The notes beneath the pieces were generated by a model that did no database searches, was not told where the DNA came from, and was given only the letters and a program-made list of their open reading frames with translations. A stretch of DNA of 21,981 nucleotides from Wenzhouxiangellaceae bacterium (lineage in GTDB: Bacteria; Pseudomonadota; Gammaproteobacteria; Xanthomonadales; Wenzhouxiangellaceae): NCBI GenBank assembly GCA_023258355.1, contig JALQZL010000002.1:15009-36989 (forward strand), given 5' to 3'. How positions within the stretch are numbered: position 1 is the first letter of the stretch; every line of letters begins with the position of its first letter. Below, in pieces: positions 1 to 6,864 of the stretch. A program made the translations under genes and the position numbers.

Positions 1-1
1 C

Positions 2-718
2 ATCGGCAACTTCGCCAACGAGATGAGTTCTTTTTATGTCTCTACCGATCAGGCAGTACAGTTTAATGATCAGTCAATCGGTGTGGGGATTGGTGGCCCC
101 ACCCGATTGGCGCTGACCTTTGGGGTGTTTTTCTTTGATTACGATTTAGACGGCCGCTTGGATTATCTGCAAACCAATGGCCATGTCGAAGATGAGATCC
201 ATCGCGTTCAAGCCAGCCAAACTCACCGCCAGTCAGCGCAGCTGTTTTGGAACTGTGGTGATGGCTGTGACCGCACATTTATTGCTCATGATATCGATGC
301 CCTAGGTGACTTGGCCACACCGATTGTTGGTCGCGGCGCCGCCTATGGCGATCTCAATCAAGACGGCCGGCTTGATGTGGTGTTAACTCAAATTGGCGGG
401 CCACCTTTGGTTTTGATTAATAAGACACCCACACCACATTCTTGGCTGGGACTTCAATTAAAAGGGCTTAAGCCCAACACGTTTGCTTACGGCGCCAAAG
501 TCACCGTCCGCCATGGTCAAACATCACAAGTGAAAACGCTGACACCGACCCGATCATATCTCTCACAGATGGCGCTGCCGCTCCACTTCGGTTTGGGTAC
601 AAGCCAACAGGTTGATGAGGTGGTGATTGAGTGGCCCAATGGCGAGGTCCATAAACTCACGGAGTTGGCCATAAACCGCTATCACGTCGTTGAGCAAAGC
701 ACGGGGCAACTTGATTGA
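2..718 (+). CDS. FG-GAP/VCBS repeat protein with C-terminal ASPIC/UnbV domain (CRTAC1-like), 5' partial
   Basis: The reading frame is open from base 2, so the gene begins upstream of the window; the first ATG in frame (base 23) is internal. 238 residues are visible. The opening IGNFANEMSS matches the interior of CRTAC1-type proteins. Two Ca-binding-type propeller repeats are seen, DYDLDGRLD (about residue 46 of the visible part) and DLNQDGRLD (about 117). They are followed by an ASPIC/UnbV domain from WLGLQLKG through the GAKVTV, RSYLSQ and HFGLG motifs to EWPNGEVHKL. Such proteins are beta-propellers, usually secreted or periplasmic, with no settled biochemical role in bacteria. The TGA stop overlaps the next ATG (TGATG), implying translational coupling with a second protein of the same architecture. 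Its signal peptide would lie outside the window. The family call is firm; the function is unknown. Confidence 0.9.
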   Translation: MGNFANEMSSFYVSTDQAVQFNDQSIGVGIGGPTRLALTFGVFFFDYDLDGRLDYLQTNGHVEDEIHRVQASQTHRQSAQLFWNCGDGCDRTFIAHDIDALGDLATPIVGRGAAYGDLNQDGRLDVVLTQIGGPPLVLINKTPTPHSWLGLQLKGLKPNTFAYGAKVTVRHGQTSQVKTLTPTRSYLSQMALPLHFGLGTSQQVDEVVIEWPNGEVHKLTELAINRYHVVEQSTGQLD

Positions 719-2448
719 TGCAGACAGCGCGGTGTGTCACCAAGGGATGGATTGTCTTGGCTTTGTTGGTCTCAGCCAACGCAAGCGCGGATTGGTTTTT
801 AGATATCACCGAGGCTGCAGGTGTCGAGTTTCAATACGACAATGGCATGACCGGTGAGTATTACTTTGCTGAAATCATGGGCGCAGGCGTCGGGCTTTTA
901 GATTATGACAACGATGGTCGCCTAGATCTATACCTTGTCCAAGGTGGGGCATTGGCGCCTGATGTTGAGCCATCTGATCGCCTCAAGAAAGACCGGCTCT
1001 ATCGCAATGTGTCCCAAATCGAGAATGGCCAATGGCAGGTGCGTTTTGAAGATGTGACAGACGCCTCCGGTATCGATGCCAGAGGCTATGGCATGGGTGT
1101 GGCTGTCGGTGATTACAACAATGATGGCTTTGATGACCTGTATGTCCTGAATTTTGGTGAAAACCAACTATGGCGAAACAACGGTGATGGCACATTTAGT
1201 GAGGTCACCCAACAAAGCGGGACTGCGGAATCAAGGTGGAGCGTGAGTGCAAGCTTTGTCGATTTATATGGCGAGGGAGTCTTAGATCTTGTGGTGGTCA
1301 ATTATGTTGACTATGCATTGAAGACTCATCAGGCTTGTCGCTCAGCCACGACGTCTAAGATTGACTATTGTTCTCCATCAGCATACCAAGGCATCACCGA
1401 CCGGCTGTTTAAGAATAATGGTGATGGGACGTTTACTGACGTCAGTGAAGCCAGTGGCGTATCCGAGGTGGCGCGACATGGCTTGGGTGTGATCACGGCT
1501 GACTTTAATGGTGATGGACAAGTCGAGCTGTATGTCGCCAATGATGGCTCACCAAACTCCCACTGGATTTATCAGGGTGAGGGCCGTTGGTTAGACGATG
1601 CGTTTATGGCAGGGAATGCCGTCAATGCAGGTGGCGTCATGGAGGCAGGCATGGGGGTAGATGCTGGCGACTACAACCGTTCAGGCAGCCTGTCTATCTT
1701 CATTACGCACATGCGAGGAGAGACCAATACCCTGTATCAAAATCAAGGCAACGGGTGGTTCATGGATGTCACCTCTCAAGCCCAACTCGGCGCGCCAAGC
1801 TTGACGGCGACAGGCTTTGGGACGGCTTGGTTAGACATTGACAATGATGGTTGGTTAGATCTGGTGGCCGCCAACGGTGCTGTGGTGGCAGAAGAGTCAC
1901 TGGTGGCTGAAGATGATCCCTATCCTTACCATCAGCCGAATCAATTGTTCAGAAATCGAGGTAATGGACGCTTTGAGGAGGTCACACAGCAAGCAGGCCA
2001 AGCCATGACGGCATCTTTGATAAGTCGTGGGTTAGCGGTTGGGGATCTTAACAATGATGGTCGTCCCGATTGGGTAGTGGGCAATATTAATGGACCAACA
2101 CGCCTCTTGCTGAACCAAGTGGACAATGACCATCACTGGGTGGGGTTTGATGTGTTTGATGCCAATGACCAGCGTCGATTAACGCATACTGTCATTTGGT
2201 TACTTGATGAAAATAATCGGCGCACTCGTCGTCGACATGCCAGAACAGATGGCTCTTATGCCTCTGCACAAGATCCAAGAGTGCTCTTTGGTTTGGGCAA
2301 TCGAGACACTGATGTCGCGATTGAAGCGCATTGGCCGGATGGTACGAGGGAACGTTTTTCAGGGCTGGCTGTCGATCAATATCATCGACTTATCCAAGGC
2401 AGTGGTGAAGCCATCGGTGAGTCGGCATCAACAAAGGAAACACCATGA
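718..2448 (+). CDS. Exported CRTAC1-like FG-GAP/VCBS repeat protein with ASPIC/UnbV domain
   Basis: The product is 576 aa from the ATG at 718; a TTG directly before it is also in frame, but the ATG overlapping the previous TGA is the natural start. A Sec signal peptide covers residues 1-24 (hydrophobic WIVLALLVSA, cleavage likely after ANASA). The mature protein opens with the family signature (DITEAAGVEF, then GAGVGLLDYDNDG). Propeller repeats with Dx[DN]xDG-type loops occur near residues 62, 132, 262, 318, 373 and 443. The 318 repeat (DYNRSGSLS) has lost most acidic ligands. A C-terminal ASPIC/UnbV domain covers about residues 470-560 and contains the FGLG and HWPDGTRE motifs. It appears to be a complete paralogue of the upstream gene. 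The ATGA overlap with the downstream TPR gene suggests one mRNA and a shared extracytoplasmic role. No enzymatic function can be assigned. Confidence 0.92.
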   Translation: MQTARCVTKGWIVLALLVSANASADWFLDITEAAGVEFQYDNGMTGEYYFAEIMGAGVGLLDYDNDGRLDLYLVQGGALAPDVEPSDRLKKDRLYRNVSQIENGQWQVRFEDVTDASGIDARGYGMGVAVGDYNNDGFDDLYVLNFGENQLWRNNGDGTFSEVTQQSGTAESRWSVSASFVDLYGEGVLDLVVVNYVDYALKTHQACRSATTSKIDYCSPSAYQGITDRLFKNNGDGTFTDVSEASGVSEVARHGLGVITADFNGDGQVELYVANDGSPNSHWIYQGEGRWLDDAFMAGNAVNAGGVMEAGMGVDAGDYNRSGSLSIFITHMRGETNTLYQNQGNGWFMDVTSQAQLGAPSLTATGFGTAWLDIDNDGWLDLVAANGAVVAEESLVAEDDPYPYHQPNQLFRNRGNGRFEEVTQQAGQAMTASLISRGLAVGDLNNDGRPDWVVGNINGPTRLLLNQVDNDHHWVGFDVFDANDQRRLTHTVIWLLDENNRRTRRRHARTDGSYASAQDPRVLFGLGNRDTDVAIEAHWPDGTRERFSGLAVDQYHRLIQGSGEAIGESASTKETP

Positions 2449-4061
2449 GTTTGACAATGAAAGTAAAGCGGCGTTTGTGTGCTTTGGTGGTATCGATCAG
2501 CTTAAGTAGCGCTGTCTTGAGTCAGCCTGCACTCCAGCCTATCCCTGAGATTGCGACAGATGAGTTGTCTATCTTTATTGAAACGGTCATCTTTGATGCA
2601 CAGACCCGGCTTGACGTGGCCCAAGCCTCGGGTGCTACGGGATCTGAGTTGGCTGTTGCTTACGGTCACTTGGGGGATGTGTTGTTAGTGCATGGCCTCA
2701 TGGCGCCTGCGCAAGTTGCTTATGAAAACGCACAGACCCTCGAGCCTCAACGCCTGGATTGGCCTTATTTGCTGTCTGTGATTGCCATAGACCAAGGCAA
2801 TGCCCCTGAGGCTTTGCGTCATCTTGGCCGTGCGTTGGCGATTGACCCATGGGATCGCGCCAGCTTAATTCGTCGGGGCCGCCTGTACTTGGCCAATGGA
2901 GAGACAGCGCTGGCTCAAAAAGATTTTGAAAAGGCTGTCCAGCTCAACCCAGAGTCAGCTGCCGCACTGGCGGGCTTGGGTGAGGCTGCCTTGCAACAAC
3001 AAGACTTTGATAAGGCTGTGACTCAGTTAGAAGCGGCGCTGTCACGACAGCCCGCAGCAACACGCCTTATCCAACCCCTTGCCTTGGCTTATCGTGGCCT
3101 AGGCATGACAGATCAAGCCCGGACATTGATGGGCACCATGGGTGATAGAGATGTCGCTTTCGTCGATCCTGTGATGGATCGTGTCAGAGAAAAAAGTCAA
3201 AGTCCTCAGTTTTATCAAGAGTCTGCTTTGCAGGCAGCCGAAATGGGTGATTTGATCAATGCAAGGGCCCTTTTGGTACAAGCACTATCGCTGGCGCCAA
3301 ATGATCCTTTGATTGTCACGAATTATGGCGAGGTCCTCGCCCGTGAAGGGCTGTTGTCTGAAGCGAAGGAAGCGTTTGTGCGCTTGGTTGAACTGCAGCC
3401 CAATGAGCCGGATGCTTGGTTTTATTTGGCGCAAACAGAAGAACTCTTGGGTGACCTTGATGGTGCACAAGGCGCCTATACCCGAATGCTGTCACTGTCT
3501 GAGGATGACTTTCGTGCCAACCAAGGCTTAGCGCATGTGGCTCTAGCCAAGGGGCAATATCGGCGGGCAGCCGATGCGTTTGATGGCTTGAGGACAACTG
3601 GCCAAGAAGAGGCCAGCCGTTATCTGATGGCTTACTGGTATGCCATCGCCTTGATTGGCTTGGAAGCCTATGAAGACGCCATGAGTGTATTAGATGACCT
3701 CGAGACCCAAAGTAGCGGTGCCGATCGGGACGTGATCATGGCCAAGGCTCGTCTGATGGCCAGTGTCGTCGAGGCCAACTCGGTCGCATTAAATGAGAGG
3801 CTTGCCCAAGTGAGCGCCCTCTATAACCAAGCACCGGATATTGAAAGTGCGGCCACTTTAGCCATGATCCATGCCAAGTTAGGCCAGTTTTTGGAGGCCC
3901 AAGATTACCAAGCGCAAGCCATGTTTGAGGCCCTGAGGGAAGGTTTTCTAGATCAGCGACCAGACCTCAAAGAAGAGATGGACTGGTACCGGCAACAACA
4001 GCCCGCTACTCGCCCATTCGGGAAAGGGCATGCCGTGTTTTCTCACCGCACCATTCGCTAA
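2445..4061 (+). CDS. Exported tetratricopeptide-repeat (TPR) protein
   Basis: The 538-aa product starts at ATG 2445, overlapping the previous stop by four bases; AAAGGAAA lies six bases upstream. An ATG four codons later (2457) is possible but poorer. Residues 1-26 form a signal peptide (KVKRR, then a hydrophobic run ending near SSAVLSQ). TPR-like helical pairs follow at about 68-101, 106-135, 139-169, 172-203, 255-287, 289-320, 323-353 and 357-382, with typical signatures such as AxxxFxxAVQLNP. The C-terminal third (about 390-538) is less regular. TPR arrays are protein-protein interaction scaffolds, and here the partner is probably one or both UnbV proteins upstream, which are coupled to it. 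The stop codon overlaps the stop of the convergent Nramp-like gene by four bases. The exact substrate or complex is unknown. Confidence 0.88.
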   Translation: MSLTMKVKRRLCALVVSISLSSAVLSQPALQPIPEIATDELSIFIETVIFDAQTRLDVAQASGATGSELAVAYGHLGDVLLVHGLMAPAQVAYENAQTLEPQRLDWPYLLSVIAIDQGNAPEALRHLGRALAIDPWDRASLIRRGRLYLANGETALAQKDFEKAVQLNPESAAALAGLGEAALQQQDFDKAVTQLEAALSRQPAATRLIQPLALAYRGLGMTDQARTLMGTMGDRDVAFVDPVMDRVREKSQSPQFYQESALQAAEMGDLINARALLVQALSLAPNDPLIVTNYGEVLAREGLLSEAKEAFVRLVELQPNEPDAWFYLAQTEELLGDLDGAQGAYTRMLSLSEDDFRANQGLAHVALAKGQYRRAADAFDGLRTTGQEEASRYLMAYWYAIALIGLEAYEDAMSVLDDLETQSSGADRDVIMAKARLMASVVEANSVALNERLAQVSALYNQAPDIESAATLAMIHAKLGQFLEAQDYQAQAMFEALREGFLDQRPDLKEEMDWYRQQQPATRPFGKGHAVFSHRTIR

Positions 4062-5332
4062 GCCAACCGCCAGAAAAGCCAAGCCACGCTAAATGCCATG
4101 AGAAAAATAAGCCCACTGATCGCCAATGCTTTCAGTGGGCCAGAGGGTTGATGTTCTCTCGCTACCCAAGGCTGAGTGATCAGTCTAAGACTTAGCCAGC
4201 CCAGCAAAGGGGCAGATAGAAAAGAGACCGTGGTGGCAAAGTCAATTAGCCTGGTGAACTGAGCGCCAAAAAAAGCGATGACGATCAGCGCCCCGAGTGC
4301 GTTGACCACCAAAATGGTGGCGTAACGTGATTGGGTTTGCTCGGCACTTTCCCTCCGCTCGCCCGTGGCGTTTGTGCTCGGTTTTAAACACTGCCACAGA
4401 CCGAAGAGAACTCTGGGATAGGCATCACTCACAGCCAATGTCGTAGAAAACATCGCACTCAAGGCGGCCAGTGCCATCAGGCCATATGCCCAACTACCCA
4501 GACTGTCGGTGTAAGCCGTGATCAAGGCATCACTGAAAGCAACAGCAGAGCTCGGGAGTGCCTGACCTGTGCCACCAAATATGGCGGCCCCTAACAGGAC
4601 AAACACCACCGCACTGAGGGTGGCGGTGAGGTAGCCCAATTTAAAGTCGAAGACGGAGGCGGTCACAGTTGCCGGCGCGCGGCTTTGCTTTGACCGCTCC
4701 AGTGTCCAAAGCGACTGCCACACGGCAACATCGAGAGGAATCGGCATCCAGCCGAGTAGAGCGAGGACGAAGGCGAAGCCCCCTGCTGTCCAAATACGCG
4801 CCCAGTGAGCTGAGGGATTGAGGGTCGATACGTCAGCCACTTGAGCCAGTGCCAGCACCACGGCAATAATCGTCGATACCATCAAGATGATAATAATTAA
4901 CCGCATGGTGATATCTAGCCCACGGTACTGACCCAAGACCAGCACGCCAACAGAGGCGAGCAACACGCCCAAAGCCAGCCAAACAGGCGAGACCGATAAA
5001 CCAAACACCACCCCCGCCAATCCTGCCGTGACGAGACTCACACTGGCCAAAATAACGAACATGGTTGAGACAGTGATCAGGGCGAATAACCACACTGCCC
5101 ATTTCCCTAGTCGCCCAAAGCCGTCGATCATTGATTCGCCCGTGGCTGCGGCATAGCGTGCGCCAAACTCGAGGAAGGGATACTTAAATAGACAAGCCAG
5201 AAGAACCAAACCAATCAGCGAGGTACCAAACTCAGCCCCTGCCCGAGTAGATTGAACTAGGTGAGAGACGCCAATGGCTGCACCGGCCATGATAAAGCCA
5301 GGGCCGAGGGCGTTTTTTAAGCTGCTGATCAT
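4058..5332 (-). CDS. Divergent Nramp-fold (SLC11-like) transporter lacking the DPGN motif
   Basis: A 424-aa, very hydrophobic protein with about 11 membrane segments. The N-terminus (LGPGFIMAGAAI ... STRAGAEFG) aligns without gaps to TM1 of Nramp/MntH metal transporters. However, the four positions of the metal-binding DPGN motif read G21-V22-S23-H24. In the TM6 region, the usual MPH is M196-P197-I198, so the methionine ligand is kept but the histidine is lost. Canonical Nramps move Mn2+ or Fe2+ with protons, using the TM1 Asp and Asn plus the TM6 Met; with the Asp and Asn missing, the substrate is probably different. A Nramp-related clade for other ions (for example Mg2+) is known, but assignment to it is not possible by eye. 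The ATG overlaps the stop of the upstream SLC13 gene (TAATG), so the two are translationally coupled. Family call good; substrate unknown. Confidence 0.85.
   Translation of the reverse strand: MISSLKNALGPGFIMAGAAIGVSHLVQSTRAGAEFGTSLIGLVLLACLFKYPFLEFGARYAAATGESMIDGFGRLGKWAVWLFALITVSTMFVILASVSLVTAGLAGVVFGLSVSPVWLALGVLLASVGVLVLGQYRGLDITMRLIIIILMVSTIIAVVLALAQVADVSTLNPSAHWARIWTAGGFAFVLALLGWMPIPLDVAVWQSLWTLERSKQSRAPATVTASVFDFKLGYLTATLSAVVFVLLGAAIFGGTGQALPSSAVAFSDALITAYTDSLGSWAYGLMALAALSAMFSTTLAVSDAYPRVLFGLWQCLKPSTNATGERRESAEQTQSRYATILVVNALGALIVIAFFGAQFTRLIDFATTVSFLSAPLLGWLSLRLITQPWVAREHQPSGPLKALAISGLIFLMAFSVAWLFWRLA
4101..4140 (-). terminator. Terminator-like hairpin inside the 3' end of the Nramp-like gene
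   Basis: On the minus strand, a perfect 9-bp stem (GCCCACTGA at 4132-4140 paired with TCAGTGGGC at 4111-4119) with a 12-nt loop is followed directly by TTATTTTTCT (4101-4110). This has the shape of an intrinsic terminator but lies about 40 bases before the stop codon, within a predicted membrane segment. The T-rich tail may simply reflect Leu/Ile/Phe codons. Confidence 0.35.
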
Positions 5333-6726
5333 TAAAAACGCACTAGCATGACAGCCGTCACCACCAAGGCCCCGATGAGATTGAGGACAAAGCCCTCTCG
5401 CATCATTTGCTTGACTGTGACCCGCCCCGAGCCGTAAATCACTGCGTTAGGGGCCGTGGCCACAGGCAACATGAAGGCGCATGACGCACTGATGGCGGCG
5501 GGGATCATCAAAAGCTCATGCGGAATATCCGTCGCGACGGCTGTGGCGGCCAATACGGGCATCAACAGTGACGTGGTGGCGGTGTTGCTTGTGACTTCGG
5601 TGAGAAAGGTCACACCCAAACATAGCGTCAAAATCATCAGCCAGACAGGGAGAACCGAGACGACACTTAACTGTTCAGCCAATGCGTCACTTAGGCCTGT
5701 CTCAATAAAGGCACGGGCAATGGTGATGCCACCGGCGAACAAAATTAAAACACCCCAAGGGATTCTTTGGATGCTGTGCCAGTCAAGTAGGCGTGCAGGT
5801 TTATCTGGATCACCGTTGGGAATCATACAAAGAAGCACCACTGCCAAAAGGGCAACTGAGGCATCATTGGCAGAGGGAAGGCCCAGCCATGATTGCCAGC
5901 CACCAAAGGGGGCAGAGCGGGTGATCCAAGCCAATGCGGTCAGGGCAAAGACGATCATGACACGCACTTCCGCCCTTTGCCATGGGCCTGGTGCCTCCAG
6001 AGTAGGCAAGGGGCCACGGTCCACTTTTCTGGTGAGCCATAAGAACATAAGCGGTAAAAAAACCACCAGCACAGGTAACCCAAAACCCATCCACTCGGGA
6101 AAGGACATTTGTGCTCCAAACTGAGATTCAGACACCTGCATAAAAATCAGATTGGGGGGTGTGCCAATGGGGGTGCCGGTGCCACCAATACTGGCTGCAT
6201 AAGCTGTTCCTAATAAAAGGGGAACCGTGAGAACCTTTAGGCGTTCATTTTCGAGCACCGCCAAGGCAACGGGTAACAACATCAGCGTGGTGGCGGTGTT
6301 TGAGATCCACATTGATAAGGTAGCGGCAGCCAGCATAAACCCGAGCACCAAACCCTTCAGGCCCAAGCGCGCACTGGCATGGATCATCACCAAAGCCAAA
6401 CGTCGGTGGGCGCCAGATTTTGCCAAGGCACCTGAGAGCATAAATCCGCCTAGAAGCAGTAAAATCAATGGGCTACCGTAACTTTGCGCGACTTGAGTGG
6501 GGGTCAATGTTCCCAGCAAAGGAAAGGTGGCCATGGGCAGCAGTGAGGTGACGGGGATGGGCACGGGCTCTGTCAGCCACCAGATAGCACACCACAGGGT
6601 GATCGAAGCGGTGACGGCGGCATGGAAAGGAAGCCAGTCGAATATGAGCAAAGTGGCCAACAGACTGGCGCCAGCCAATGGCCCCAGTCCGAGCATGAGT
6701 TGTGGTATTGTCATTCCAGAGCGCAT
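5332..6726 (-). CDS. SLC13/DASS family anion permease
   Basis: 464 aa from the ATG at 6726. An in-frame TTG at 6762 would add 12 polar residues and has no ribosome site; a further ATG at 6714 is also possible. Two SNTATT motifs, S142-N143-T144 and S380-N381-T382, are the paired substrate/Na+-binding signatures of the divalent anion:Na+ symporter family and fall where expected for a protein of about 460 residues. About 11 hydrophobic segments are present. Members carry dicarboxylates, citrate, sulfate or phosphate; the substrate here cannot be read by eye. The TAA stop overlaps the ATG of the Nramp-like gene (TAATG), so the two transporters are probably made together. A reasonable sigma-70 promoter lies upstream on the minus strand (6782-6810). 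Confidence 0.9.
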   Translation of the reverse strand: MRSGMTIPQLMLGLGPLAGASLLATLLIFDWLPFHAAVTASITLWCAIWWLTEPVPIPVTSLLPMATFPLLGTLTPTQVAQSYGSPLILLLLGGFMLSGALAKSGAHRRLALVMIHASARLGLKGLVLGFMLAAATLSMWISNTATTLMLLPVALAVLENERLKVLTVPLLLGTAYAASIGGTGTPIGTPPNLIFMQVSESQFGAQMSFPEWMGFGLPVLVVFLPLMFLWLTRKVDRGPLPTLEAPGPWQRAEVRVMIVFALTALAWITRSAPFGGWQSWLGLPSANDASVALLAVVLLCMIPNGDPDKPARLLDWHSIQRIPWGVLILFAGGITIARAFIETGLSDALAEQLSVVSVLPVWLMILTLCLGVTFLTEVTSNTATTSLLMPVLAATAVATDIPHELLMIPAAISASCAFMLPVATAPNAVIYGSGRVTVKQMMREGFVLNLIGALVVTAVMLVRF

Positions 6727-6756
6727 TTTATTGAGTCTAAACTCAGTGAAAGATGC

Positions 6757-6793
6757 TTGCAAAAGTTAAAACAATGTTCATATCATAGGGCAG
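6757..6793 (+). promoter_or_regulatory. Candidate sigma-70 promoter for the lipase-DUF1302-DUF1329 genes
   Basis: TTGCAA (-35, 6757-6762), an 18-base spacer and TATCAT (-10, 6781-6786) match consensus at four and five of six bases. The start point would be near 6793, leaving a leader of about 72 bases before the lipase ATG. Its -10 lies on the same base pairs as the -10 of the divergent minus-strand promoter. Confidence 0.38.
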
Positions 6794-6810
6794 TGGCCGG
6801 CAAGGGCCAA
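6775..6810 (-). promoter_or_regulatory. Candidate sigma-70 promoter for the SLC13/Nramp-like pair
   Basis: Read on the minus strand: TTGGCC (-35, 6810-6805), a 17-base spacer, TATGAT (-10, 6787-6782). Four and five of six bases match consensus. Transcription would begin near 6775, giving a leader of about 50 bases to the ATG at 6726. A 6-bp inverted repeat (CAAGGG at 6801-6806, CCCTTG at 6813-6818) covers the -35 and could be an operator. Confidence 0.5.
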
Positions 6811-6864
6811 AACCCTTGGTAGAAGCCCAAATCATAAAACCATAAGCTTCGGGGAGAAAATCTG

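Noticed and set aside
5456..6124. 222-codon open frame on the plus strand
   Set aside because: It is antisense to the SLC13 gene; the protein has no membrane or domain pattern and its composition fits the reverse of a hydrophobic coding strand.
6726..6762. TTG start giving 12 more residues on the SLC13 permease
   Set aside because: No Shine-Dalgarno before it, and it would leave a very short leader from the proposed promoter; the ATG at 6726 is a better fit, though not proven.
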